Assembly: GCF_030815485.1 (NCBI RefSeq)
Contig: NZ_JAUSWV010000002.1
Location: 1,054,001-1,118,000 of the forward strand
Direction of reading: 5' to 3'
Source of the DNA: Streptomyces rishiriensis
GTDB taxonomy: Bacteria > Actinomycetota > Actinomycetes > Streptomycetales > Streptomycetaceae
Length of the DNA: 64,000 nt
In this document: positions 49,607 through 58,300 of the stretch, piece after piece
Position numbering within the stretch: position 1 is the first letter of the stretch
How the letters are laid out: every line of letters begins with the position of its first letter
Position numbers and translations under genes: made by a program
Notes under the pieces: model-generated
The model's database searches: none
What the model was told of the DNA's origin: nothing
The model's input: the letters and a program-made list of their open reading frames with translations, nothing else

Positions 49607-51062
49607 GCACCGCGAGTTCGAGCAGAGCCCGCTCCAGGGCGTGGAGGTGGACCAGCACCGGCTCGGCCGCCGCACCGAGCGGTACGGCATCGGGCCGGGC
49701 GGGGCGGGGTCCTCCGTCGGCCGGTGACGTGGTGAGCGCCTCGACCGCGGTCTCCACCCGCCAGCAGGCGGCGACGAGGCGGGCGTCGTGCGAAGCCTCG
49801 GGGTCCGCGGCGACCGAGGCCAGCCCGCGCGCCTCACGGGCGCAGTCGTCGAGCAGCTCCAGCACGTGCCGGGCCCGGCCCTTGCGCGCCCGCAGCGGGC
49901 TGAGCGGGTGCACCAGCGGCGCCAGGGACAGCCGGACCCGGGCGAGGATCTGCTCCAGTTCGGCCACCCGGCGGGCCGGGTCCGCCGCAGTGGAACCCGC
50001 GAGCCGGGCGGCGGCCTCGGCGGTGCAGAGGTGCACACACCGCAGCGCGCGTTCGACCCAGGCGTCGGTGACGGAGTGCGTGGTCACCGGGAGCACCAGC
50101 AGTACCGCCAGCGCGGCCCCCAGGGCCCCGACGGCCGTCTCGGTCACCCGCAGGGCGAGCAGCGCCGGGTCGAGCAGGCCGAGCAGCCCGTACAGCGCGC
50201 TCGCCATGACGGTGACGGCGAGCATCATCCAGGTGTACGACACGGCGGCCGTGTAGAAGATGCCGAAGACGCCCACCGCGACCACCACGGCGGTCGCCAC
50301 GGGCTGCCCGTGCAGGGGTAGGGCCACGGCCAGACCCAGCACGATCCCGAGGACGGTCCCGAGGAACCGTCGGAAGCCGCGCACGAGGGTCTCGCCGCGC
50401 GAGGTGGTGTTCACGAACACCCACCAGGTGGCGCCCACGGCCCAGTACCACCGCTGGTCCGACATCGCCTGCCCGACGACGAGGGCGATCCCGGCGCCCA
50501 CGGTCGCCTGTGCCGCCTGCCGTGTGGTGATCCGCGCGAGCCCCGTCCCGCCGCTCGGCGGGGCGACGGCCGCCGGTGGCGCCAGTCGGCGTTCGTAGGG
50601 CCACAACCCGAACCGCACAGCGGACGACGCGGCGATGGACAGCAGGACGGCCGCGGACAGCTCGGGCAGCTGGCCGGGAACGGTGTGCAGGAACTGGGCG
50701 GCGAAGAAGGTCATGAACGCGAACACTCCGAGCGCGTGCCCGCGCGGTCCCCAGCGCCGTGCGTACACGCCGGTGCCGACCACCGCGAGGAAGGCGGCGT
50801 CCCGGGCGACGGGCACATCGTGCAGGACGGCCGCGAGAGCCAGCACCGGCAGCCCGACGACCGGGAGCAGGGCGGTGGTCACGGCCTGACCCCGCGCCGT
50901 CGGGTCCGTCACCGTGAACAGCGCCAGCAGCGCGGCCAGGCCACCGGTGATGGCCGCCACCAGCGAATGCCCGGCCGACCCGCACAGCGCGACGGCGAGC
51001 CCGATGCCGAGCACGGCCCGGGAGGCGAACCGCAGTCGCACCCGTCCGGGATCCGGTGCCAC
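49569..51062 (-). CDS. FUSC family membrane protein (aromatic acid exporter-like)
   Basis: A 497-residue membrane protein. Hydrophobic helices lie at about 15-35, 40-60, 62-80, 87-130 and 185-310 in two blocks, with a soluble C-terminal domain of about 170 residues rich in Ala/Arg/Leu helices. WVFVNTTSRGETLVRGFRRFLGTVLGIVLGLAVAL near 208-242 is the FUSC signature (substrate-binding Arg/Gly stretch). The GTG at 51062 is chosen because GAGGAGG ends six bases before it; an ATG at 51173 would add 37 non-conserved residues and has no site. An Lrp regulator is divergent, with CCATTGG elements between them. It is probably an efflux permease. The 3' end is tandemly duplicated. Confidence 0.87.
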   Translation of the reverse strand: MAPDPGRVRLRFASRAVLGIGLAVALCGSAGHSLVAAITGGLAALLALFTVTDPTARGQAVTTALLPVVGLPVLALAAVLHDVPVARDAAFLAVVGTGVYARRWGPRGHALGVFAFMTFFAAQFLHTVPGQLPELSAAVLLSIAASSAVRFGLWPYERRLAPPAAVAPPSGGTGLARITTRQAAQATVGAGIALVVGQAMSDQRWYWAVGATWWVFVNTTSRGETLVRGFRRFLGTVLGIVLGLAVALPLHGQPVATAVVVAVGVFGIFYTAAVSYTWMMLAVTVMASALYGLLGLLDPALLALRVTETAVGALGAALAVLLVLPVTTHSVTDAWVERALRCVHLCTAEAAARLAGSTAADPARRVAELEQILARVRLSLAPLVHPLSPLRARKGRARHVLELLDDCAREARGLASVAADPEASHDARLVAACWRVETAVEALTTSPADGGPRPARPDAVPLGAAAEPVLVHLHALERALLELAVPLRGAARSEAGA

Positions 51063-51169
51063 GAAAGCCCTCCTCAGCAAGCTGCCCCGCCCTTCCCCGC
51101 CCTGATGCGCCGCGGGCGTACCGCGACATGAGAAAGGCGCCGCGGGGGTCCGCAGCGCCATCGACTCCG

Positions 51170-51350
51170 CCATTGGAGCATCCGTGGGGCTCTTGGTTCA
51201 ACAGGGACCGGTTCGACTGATCCAATGGCCCAGCAGGGACGGGACTTCCTTCGCCATCAGCTTGCCAACGGCACACTGCTCTCGACGGCTCCGGTCACCC
51301 GGCCTGCACTGCCAGTGGCTCGGAGCAGCTCGGCCGTGCTGGGCCATTGG
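51170..51350. promoter_or_regulatory. CCATTGG/CCAATGG half-sites between FUSC and Lrp genes
   Basis: CCATTGG at 51170-51176, CCAATGGCCCAGCA at 51222-51235 and its exact reverse complement TGCTGGGCCATTGG at 51337-51350 flank the gap between the divergent FUSC and Lrp genes. The perfect 14-bp inverted pair is spaced 101 bases apart, a layout suited to octameric Lrp wrapping of DNA. Confidence 0.6.
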
Positions 51351-51392
51351 TACAGTCGGCCCTGATCACGAACGCGCGAGGAGGTCCGCCGG

Positions 51393-51869
51393 ATGGCCGT
51401 GGACGAGCTGGACACCCGCATCCTGCGCCTGCTGCTCGAGCAGCCGCGTACGAGCGTGCGGGAGTACGCCCGGCTCCTCGGTGTCGCGCGCGGCACCCTC
51501 CAGGCCCGCCTCGACCGGCTGGAGCGGGACGGCGTGATCACCGGCACGGCGCCGTCGCTCTCCCCCGGCGCACTGGGGCACCCGGTGCTCGCGTTCGTGC
51601 ACATCGAGGTCACCCAGGGGCACCTCGACGACGTGGGCGACGCGCTGGCCGCCGTCCCGGAGATCGTGGAGGCGTTCTCGATCACCGGCGGCGGCGACCT
51701 CATCACCCGGGTCGTGGCGCGCGACAACGCGCATCTGGAGGACGTGATCCAGAAGCTGATCAGCCTGCCCGGCGTGGTCCGCACCCGCACCGAGGTCGCT
51801 CTGCGCGAGCGCGTGCCGCACCGGCTGCTGCCGCTGGTGGAGTCGATCGGGCGAGCGGCCTCGAAGTAG
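51393..51869 (+). CDS. Lrp/AsnC family transcriptional regulator
   Basis: A 158-residue one-domain-plus-RAM regulator. The HTH is LDTRILRLLLEQPRTSVREYARLLGVARGTLQARLDRLERDGVI (about 6-50). The RAM ligand/oligomerisation domain begins at GHPVLAFVHIEVTQGHLDDVGDALAAVPEI (about 61-90) and includes AFSITGGGDLITRVVARDNAHLEDVI. Members sense amino acids or other small molecules and bind as octamers. It is divergent from a FUSC permease with repeated CCATTGG elements between, so it is likely to activate or repress that exporter. A perfect terminator follows. Confidence 0.93.
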   Translation: MAVDELDTRILRLLLEQPRTSVREYARLLGVARGTLQARLDRLERDGVITGTAPSLSPGALGHPVLAFVHIEVTQGHLDDVGDALAAVPEIVEAFSITGGGDLITRVVARDNAHLEDVIQKLISLPGVVRTRTEVALRERVPHRLLPLVESIGRAASK

Positions 51870-51893
51870 CGCCCGGCTTCGCGACTTTCCGTC

Positions 51894-51921
51894 GGTTCAG
51901 GAGCGTTGGCGCTCCTGAACC
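51894..51921 (+). terminator. Perfect terminator after the Lrp gene
   Basis: GGTTCAGGAGCG (51894-51905) pairs perfectly with CGCTCCTGAACC (51910-51921) around TTGG. Confidence 0.9.
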
Positions 51922-52237
51922 GCCCCGCTGTCTCCGGCACGACCGCGGCGGGGGCGTCGACGGCAGCGTTCCCGCCCTCGGCGGTCTGGTCGCTCCGGCC
52001 GTTCGGTTTCGAGGACGTCGCCCTCGGCGCCGGTGGCTGCGCCGCCGAGCGGCGGCCGATGCCGGACCACGCCCGCGGCACGACGGACGTGAACCGGCCG
52101 CTCCGGGTCTTCCGAGCCATCGCCGGCCTCTCCACTCCCGGCGCGGTCGCGCCCGGCGGCGGGAGGGCCCGGGCGGGGAGGCCGACTGTTCGGTGGGCCC
52201 TGCGTGCCCTGGAGGTGCGGGGAGACGTGGGAGGCCG
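51922..52237. other. Intergenic region without a supportable gene
   Basis: The 316 bases between the Lrp terminator and the end of the leftward LysR-type gene contain open frames on both strands but no ribosome binding site, family resemblance or codon bias of a real gene. I see no repeat or clear operator. Confidence 0.5.
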
Positions 52238-53029
52238 CTACGACCGGCGGCGGGGCTTGCCGCCACCGGTACCGCGCCGGCCGCCGCCGCCCTTCGCGGC
52301 ACCGCCCTTGGCACCACCGCTGCGGCCGCGGGCACCCCCGGCGGCGCCCTTGCCCGCACCGCCTGCCGCCTGCGGCTTCCGACGCTCGCCCTTGCGCTCC
52401 GGCGCCGCGGTCTGCGGGGCGCGGCCCCGCGTGCTGTTCACGGTGCGGCCGCGGACGATGCCGATGAAGTCCTCGACCAGCTCGGTGGTCGCGTCCTCGG
52501 GCCAGGCGAGGGCGATGTCCGACTGCGGAGCGTCGACGACCGTCCGGTAGGTGAGATCCTTGCGGTGGTGGAGGCGGGCCAGGGACTGGGGCACGACCAG
52601 CACGCCGATGTTCGCCGCGACCAGTTCGACCGCGTCCTCGGTGGTCGCCGGGCGCTCGAAGGCGGCCTCGCCGGGCGGCTTCTCCCAGCCGAGCACGTCG
52701 TCGAGCGGGTGGAGGACCACCTCGTCGGCGAGGTCGGCCACCGTGACCTCCTCGGCCGCGGTGATCAGGTGGTCCCTGGGGACGACGACGACCGTGGTCT
52801 CCGTGTACAGAGGGATCGCGCTGAACACCGTACGGTCGACGGGAAGGCGCACGAACGCGGCGTCCGCGGCGCCGTCGCGCAAGACGTCGGAGGCCTCCGC
52901 CGGGGTCACCTGGAGGAGCGTGAGGGCTGTGTCGGGCAGGCGCTCGGCCCAGATCCGCACCCACTTGGCGGGCGTCACTCCGGGGACGTACGCGAGCCGG
53001 AACGAGGAGGAGTCCGCCGAGTCGGTCAT
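52238..53029 (-). CDS. LysR-type substrate-binding domain protein lacking the HTH, with Gly/Lys/Arg tail
   Basis: A 263-residue protein. It begins directly with the effector domain of LysR regulators (FRLAYVPGVTPAKWVRIWAERLPDTALTLLQV near 10-41, ADAAFVRLPVDRTVFSAIPLYTE near 55-77, HPLDDVLGWEKPP near 106-118, AANIGVLVVPQSLARL near 138-153) and has no N-terminal winged helix. The last 65 residues (about 198-263) are low complexity, Gly/Ala/Lys/Arg rich, ending in GGGKPRRRS; such tails often bind nucleic acid. The -10-like TAACCT six bases before the ATG suggests leaderless translation. It is divergent from DUF5997 across 58 bases. No regulatory mechanism is known to me. Confidence 0.88.
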   Translation of the reverse strand: MTDSADSSSFRLAYVPGVTPAKWVRIWAERLPDTALTLLQVTPAEASDVLRDGAADAAFVRLPVDRTVFSAIPLYTETTVVVVPRDHLITAAEEVTVADLADEVVLHPLDDVLGWEKPPGEAAFERPATTEDAVELVAANIGVLVVPQSLARLHHRKDLTYRTVVDAPQSDIALAWPEDATTELVEDFIGIVRGRTVNSTRGRAPQTAAPERKGERRKPQAAGGAGKGAAGGARGRSGGAKGGAAKGGGGRRGTGGGKPRRRS

Positions 53030-53035
53030 CCCGCC

Positions 53036-53080
53036 AGGTTACCGGCTGTGGTCGGAGGTCTCCGCCGCGGCCGATACCCT
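53036..53080. promoter_or_regulatory. Divergent leaderless promoters of the LysR-domain and DUF5997 genes
   Basis: On the minus strand TAACCT (complement of 53036-53041) ends six bases before the LysR-domain ATG; on the plus strand TACCCT (53075-53080) ends seven bases before the DUF5997 ATG. Neither gene has a ribosome binding site at a usable distance. The -35 boxes are not clear. Confidence 0.45.
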
Positions 53081-53087
53081 GGACCGT

Positions 53088-53474
53088 ATGAAGTCGCAGC
53101 AGAGCACCCAGACGATGAAGCCCGCCACCGCGGCGAAGAAGCTGGGTGTGCACCTCCCCGCCACGCCCGCCGAGTTCCAGGAGGGCGTCGTCTCGCGCGC
53201 CGAGCTGAACGAGCTCCAGGCGAACCCGCCCGAGTGGCTGCTCGCGCTGCGCGAGAGCGGCCCGCACCCCCGTCCGGTGGTCGCGGCCAAGCTGGGTGTC
53301 TCCATCGCGGGCCTGGCGCGCGGCGGGGTGACCGAGGCGCTCACCACCGAGCAGATCGAGGCCCTCAAGGACGCCGACCCCGAGTGGCTGCAGAAGGAGC
53401 GCGCCACGCAGGCCGAGGTCCGCAAGGAGACCGTCCGCATCAAGAAGCGCAACGCGGAGCGAGCCGAGTCCTGA
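53088..53474 (+). CDS. DUF5997 family protein
   Basis: A 128-residue soluble protein. The core PATAAKKLGVHLPATPAEFQEGVVSRAELNELQANPPEWL (about 11-50) and PVVAAKLGVSIAGLARGGVTEALTTEQIEAL (about 61-92) each contain a short helix-turn-helix-like unit (AAKLGVSIAGLARGG), and the C-terminus is a charged helix. It is recognised as DUF5997. It is consistently divergent from the HTH-less LysR-domain protein, so one may supply DNA binding and the other ligand sensing. This idea is inference. The ATG at 53088 has no Shine-Dalgarno. Confidence 0.85.
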   Translation: MKSQQSTQTMKPATAAKKLGVHLPATPAEFQEGVVSRAELNELQANPPEWLLALRESGPHPRPVVAAKLGVSIAGLARGGVTEALTTEQIEALKDADPEWLQKERATQAEVRKETVRIKKRNAERAES

Positions 53475-53960
53475 CCCGGGTCGGCGGCGCAGTCACCGGC
53501 GCGACGCCGGCACGCTGAGCGCGCCGACGCGGACGACGGCGGCGATCGCCGACCGGTCGGCGAGGCCTGGGCGCGTCAAGGCGCCCGCGCCGCCTGCCGC
53601 TGTCGGCGCGCGGCAGGCGCCGACCCGGTGGCGCGCGGCGGCCGGCGCGGGGAACGCGAGGGAACCGGGCCGCCGACGATCCCCTGGCCCGGCGCCGCTC
53701 GGTACGACCGGCCCACCTCGGCGGACGCACCCTTCGGTCGACCGGCGCACCGGCACCACCACCCCCGACCCGTGGCCGCCCCGACACGCGCCCCGCCACG
53801 GAGGGGACCCACGGCCCGCACCCCGCGACAGCCGTGATCGAGCCGCTCTCCACGCCGTAACGCCTGCCGTGAATCCCGGAGTCGCTCGGCGCGCGCCGCT
53901 TTGACTACGATCTATGCAGGTTCACCGACGTGGGTGTTTTCGAGGTTGCTGGGGGTTGGG
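53475..53960. other. Intergenic region before the cold-shock gene
   Basis: In this very GC-rich 486-base stretch the best open frame, on the minus strand at about 53493-53762, ends LADRSAIAAVVRVGALSVPASRR and shows no family resemblance, so I do not call a gene. A TTGACT at 53901-53906 and TACGAT at 53906-53911 lie near the cold-shock gene start, but no well-spaced promoter is certain. Confidence 0.5.
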
Positions 53961-54350
53961 ATGGTTGCTGGTCGTGTGGTGCGTTTCGACAGTCAGCGGG
54001 GCTACGGTTTCATCGCCCCCGACGACGGTGGTGAGGATGTCTTCCTGCATGTCAACGACATGCTGATGCCCGAGTCGCAGGTGCGCCGGGGCATCGTGGT
54101 GGAGTTCGAGATCGAGGACGGCGAGCGCGGTCCGAAAGCGTCCGACGTACGGCTCGCGCGGGGTGCGGACGGCAAGCCGCTGGCCGCCGACGACGACGTC
54201 CTGTGCGATGTGCTGAGCACCGAGGAGTTCACGCGGGACGTCACCGAGTCGCTGCTGGTGGCGGCGCCCTCGCTCACGGGTGAGCAGATCGTCCAGGTGC
54301 GGGCCGGCCTGGCGCAGTTCGCGAAGAACCACGGCTGGGTCGAGGGCTGA
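53961..54350 (+). CDS. Cold-shock domain protein with C-terminal extension
   Basis: A 129-residue protein. Residues about 2-68 are a CSD OB-fold: RNP1-like RGYGFIAPDD near 13-22 and RNP2-like EDVFLHVNDM near 25-34 are intact, so it should bind single-stranded RNA or DNA. An acidic helical C-terminal extension of about 60 residues (LAADDDVLCDVLSTEEFTRDVTESLL and so on to the end) is longer than in CspA and occurs in actinobacterial proteins of this type. The ATG at 53961 follows GGGGGTTGGG. A role in RNA chaperoning or cold/stress adaptation is likely but untested. Confidence 0.93.
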   Translation: MVAGRVVRFDSQRGYGFIAPDDGGEDVFLHVNDMLMPESQVRRGIVVEFEIEDGERGPKASDVRLARGADGKPLAADDDVLCDVLSTEEFTRDVTESLLVAAPSLTGEQIVQVRAGLAQFAKNHGWVEG

Positions 54351-54540
54351 CGCCCCTGGGCCGGCCGGGGCGAGTGAGTCCCGGACAGGGCCCGCCGGTA
54401 GGGCGCTGACCCGGGTCGGTCCCGGGTCCCGGGCGGGCGGACCCTGTGGTGCCGCCCGCCCCGCCGCCTTCCGAATCCCGTTGTCAGTGGCCTGATCTAC
54501 AGTTCCCGTCACTTGATCACTGCGGGTGCGGGAGGCACAC

Positions 54541-55395
54541 ATGGGGTGGGTGTCGGCCGGCGACTACGAAGTCGCCCTCGATGACGGCAAGGTGGTGTGC
54601 CGCAACGCGGCCGGGCGGCGGTTGAAGTCCGTGCCGCCCAAGATCGCCGACGAACCGGCGGTGGTGGGCCTGCGTCAGCTCACCGAGTGGCTGGAACGGC
54701 ACGAACGCCAGTGTCTGGCCGACGTGGAGCGGTGGATGGTGCGCTCACTGCCGGTGCCGTTCGCCGTCGTCGCCGAGGTGTGGCCGGACCCCGCCTGGCA
54801 GGCCGCGCTGCGCGACCTCGTGGTCACCGGGGCCGACGGCGAGGTGGCCGGCTTCCTGCGGGACGCCGACCCCGCGCGCGGACTCGGTCTGGTCGACCTC
54901 GACGGCGACACCGTCCGCATCACGCCCGACCTGGTCCGCCTCCCGCACCCCGTGCTCCTCGACGACCTGGAGGAACTGCGGGAGTTCGCCGTCGAACTCG
55001 GCGTCGAGCAGCGCGCCCAGCAGCTGTTCCGGGAGGTGTGGCGGCGTCCCGCGACGCTCGACGCGGAGAGCACCGCGGTCGAGGAGTACGCGGGCGGCGC
55101 CTTCAAGGAGCAGCGGTTCCTGCACGGCCGGGTCACCCAGCTCGGCTACCGCGTACGCGGCGGTCACGCCGTCACCTCCGTCCTCGAGGAGAACCGCACC
55201 GTCGAGGCCAGGGTGTGGGTCGGCGACTACGAGGGCTACGAGGAGGCGGAGACCGGGCCCCTGGTGTTCACCGACTCCGCCGGCCGGGTGCTGAAGCTCG
55301 GTCAGGTCGGGCCGGTGGCCTGGTCCGAGGGCATGCGCATGGCGGCCGCGCTCTACGCCGGGCGGGACATCGAGGACGAGGAGCGGGCGGCATGA
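54541..55395 (+). CDS. DUF4132-type protein (first gene of a MoxR/DUF5682 operon)
   Basis: A 284-residue soluble protein. The front, DYEVALDDGKVVCRNAAGRRLKSVP (about 7-31), LRQLTEWLERHERQCLADVERWMVRSLPVP (about 44-73), and the back, EQRFLHGRVTQLGYRVRGGHAV near 189-210 and VWVGDYEGYEEAETGPLVFTDSAGRVL near 225-251, resemble the DUF4132 domain that ends the E. coli YehI/MolR-family proteins. Here it is a free-standing domain rather than the C-terminus of a 1200-residue protein. The ATG at 54541 follows GGAGG; the next gene overlaps its stop as ATGA. It is therefore translationally coupled to the giant protein that follows. No function is known. Confidence 0.8.
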   Translation: MGWVSAGDYEVALDDGKVVCRNAAGRRLKSVPPKIADEPAVVGLRQLTEWLERHERQCLADVERWMVRSLPVPFAVVAEVWPDPAWQAALRDLVVTGADGEVAGFLRDADPARGLGLVDLDGDTVRITPDLVRLPHPVLLDDLEELREFAVELGVEQRAQQLFREVWRRPATLDAESTAVEEYAGGAFKEQRFLHGRVTQLGYRVRGGHAVTSVLEENRTVEARVWVGDYEGYEEAETGPLVFTDSAGRVLKLGQVGPVAWSEGMRMAAALYAGRDIEDEERAA

Positions 55396-58300
55396 CGACC
55401 TACGACGAGACCACCGCGGGCGCGCTGCTCGACGCGGGCGCCGTACTGCCCCGGGGCAGCACCGTCCGCGAGGACGCCGACACGCTCACCGCCCGCAGGT
55501 ACACCCACCCCGCGCTGGACGACCGGCAGATCGTGCGGCTCGTGCCGGGCACCCTGGGCGAGGCCGAGGACCTGGCGCTGGACTTCCTCGGCCTGCTCCG
55601 GGAACCGGAGACCGCCGAGGTCGGTCAGGTGCGCCGGGAGACGCTCGGCTTCCCCGCCTGGGCGTTGGTCAACGACCCGGCGAACGGCCACCACGCGCTG
55701 GCGCTGGTCAAGGACGTCGAGCGGCTCGCGCGGCAGGCCAAGTCCCGTCCCGGCAACGCCAAGGACGGCTTCGAGGCGCTCGGCACCCGGCTCGGCCGGG
55801 CCGTTCCGCACTTCCTGCCCACCTTCTACGAGCAGGCGGCCCGCGTCTTCCTCCAGCACGAGAACACGACGTACGCCTCCGCCTTCTTCGGCAAGGCCCG
55901 GGAGGCCGAGCGGGTGCACGCGCTGAAGGTGGACGAGGAGCGGCAGCGGGCCGTGTTCCTGGAGTTCGCGTTCGCCGGGGCACTCACCGTCAAGGCGCTC
56001 AAGGAGCACGTCAGGGCACTCGCGGCGCGGCTCGACGCGGCCGAGGCCTGGGCGCAGTTCCGGCAGTTGACCGTGGAGCGCTGCGCGGCCGGGATGCCGC
56101 CCTACGCGTCGCTGCCGCAGGACGCGCGCGGGCTGATCAAGGCCGCCGGCCTCGACCGGGTCTCCGAGGAGTGCGGCCTGGTCGCCGACCTGCTCTCGTC
56201 GCCCGCCGCGGTCCGGGCCCCCGCGTCCTTCTGGAACGCCTACCGGGGAACGCTCGTGGTCCTCGCCGAGCAGCGGCCGCAGGTGCGCGAGCGGCTGCTG
56301 GAGATCATGCCGGCCGGCCTGGGCCGCTCGGCCGAGGACGACGACTTCTGGCTGGCGCTGCTCGTGGAGTGCGGGGCCGATCTGCTCCTCACCGGTGAGC
56401 AGGCGGCCGACGTGGACCCGGCGGACTGGCTCGGCCGGTGGGCCCTGCACCGCAAACACGGCGGCAACGTCAGCGGCCGTTCGCCTGCCACCCTCGCGCT
56501 GGTGGAGCGGATGGCGCCCCGGCTGCGTGATCTGGGCCGTCCCGTCGATCTGTGCTCGGGCCGCTGGCACGCCGGCGCCGATCTCGACCTGCTCGACCTG
56601 TGCGCGGCCCACGGTGTGCCGCTGACGCTGCCCGGACCCGGCCATGTGGTGTACCTCGCCATCGACCGCTGGTTGGGCGAGTCCGTGCCGGGCCGGCGTG
56701 ATCTGCGCGCGACCGCGGCGGACCCGCGCCTGCGCCGCCTGCTGTACGCCGACATCGGCACCCTGAGCGGCCGCCTCGCGCCGACGGTACTGGAGAAGCT
56801 GGCCGCCCACCCCGTGCTCAGCGGGGTGCTGCGCGAGTGGCTGGACGACGCGGCCGGGGAGCTGACCGGGGCGGTCGGTCTGCCCGCCGCGCGGGCGGCG
56901 CTGGAACGGCTCCGCCCCTTCCGTACGGTGGCCGCCCGGGTCAGCCCGGCGGCCGTCGCAGCGGTCGCCGGGCACGCGGCCGCGCCGCTGCTCGGGAACA
57001 CGCTGCGGGCCGGCCTGCTGGACGAGCTCGGCTGGCCCGCGCTGGACGAGGCGCTGCGCCGGCTCGACGCCGAGACCAGGCGCGACAACGACGACACGCT
57101 CGGCGTCAGCGAGGCCTGGCCGGCGCTGATCCTCGCCCGCGCCCACAAGGTGATCGTCGTCGGCCCCGAGGAGATCCTGCTCGAGCACGAGCTGCGGCTG
57201 CCCGTGACGCTGGACCGCTGGCAGCGCCCGAACTACCGCTACACGGACGGTGAACTGCTCGTCGTGTGGCGGCAGGACGGCAAGCAGTTCGGCTACTGGT
57301 CGACCCGGCCCGCCGACGTCTTCCCCGTCGGCGGTGAGCAGCTCCCGCACTGGTACGGCGGCAACGACGCGGGCGAACCGTCGATACCGGTCCCGGGCGG
57401 CGGACGCGCCACCGGCGGGCGCACGCTTCACCCCGGTGACACCGTCGTGCCGCCGAGCCGCCGCATCCTCGGCGACGGCACCTCCTTCTGGCGCCAGGGC
57501 AGGCAGGGCCGGCAGCAGGTGTGGCTCGAGTACGACCCGGCCACCGGCACCCACGGGCGTGCCTCGCTGCCCGCCTTCCTGAGGTCCGGCATCCGGGAGG
57601 ACGCGACCCTGCTGCAGCAGCACTGCGAGGTGCTGCCGCTCCAACCGGGTCTGGAACAGAGCCCGTTCGGCACGGACGGCACCGTGCTCGGCCGCTGGGT
57701 GCGCACCGAGGGCGAGGGCGCCGAGGCCCGTACGGCCGCCGGTACCCCGGACGGCCGGACCGTCACCCTGCCGTGGTCCGGCGGGCGGGCGCCCGGCGTC
57801 CTGCTCGGCGCGCTGCGGCTGCCGGGCGGGGCCGAGCCCGTGGCCGTCGCGCTGCACCGGCAGATCGCCCTCTACGCGGGCGCCGACCCGTCCGCCGCCG
57901 GGGAGCTGGGCCGGGTGACACCGATGGAGCGCGGCGGCGAGTTCGCCGCCGGCTCCCGGTTCGTGCCGCCGGTCGGCTTCTGGCACGCCCTTCGCCCGCG
58001 CGACGAGCGTGCGTCGGCGGTGCTGCGTGCCCTGACCGACGAGCAGGCGGCCGGGATGCTCGAGACGGCGGGCGAGGCGCTGGCCCGCCGGCAGGCGAAG
58101 CTGATGGCGGCCAAGGTGGTCGACGGGACCTCGGAGAGCGCCGCCGTCGTGCCGTCCGCCGACGAGGTCGTCAAGGACGTGGTGTCCCGCTCCCTGCCCT
58201 CGCTCGGCGACGGACGCCTCGTGACGGGTGTCGCCGCGCTGGTGCGCGCGGTGCTGCGGCTCGCGGACTCGACCGCCGCGTTCGTGGCGCCGCCGGTCGA

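Noticed and set aside
51063..51173. Longer FUSC start at 51173
   Set aside because: The extra 37 residues are not conserved-looking and have no ribosome binding site, while GTG 51062 has GAGGAGG at ideal distance; the region instead carries a CCATTGG half-site.
51922..52237. Plus-strand frame of about 214 codons starting near 51906
   Set aside because: It begins inside the Lrp terminator and runs antisense into the LysR-domain gene; no family match.
53493..53762. Minus-strand frame of about 89 codons before the cold-shock gene
   Set aside because: No ribosome binding site or homologous motif; likely composition-driven.
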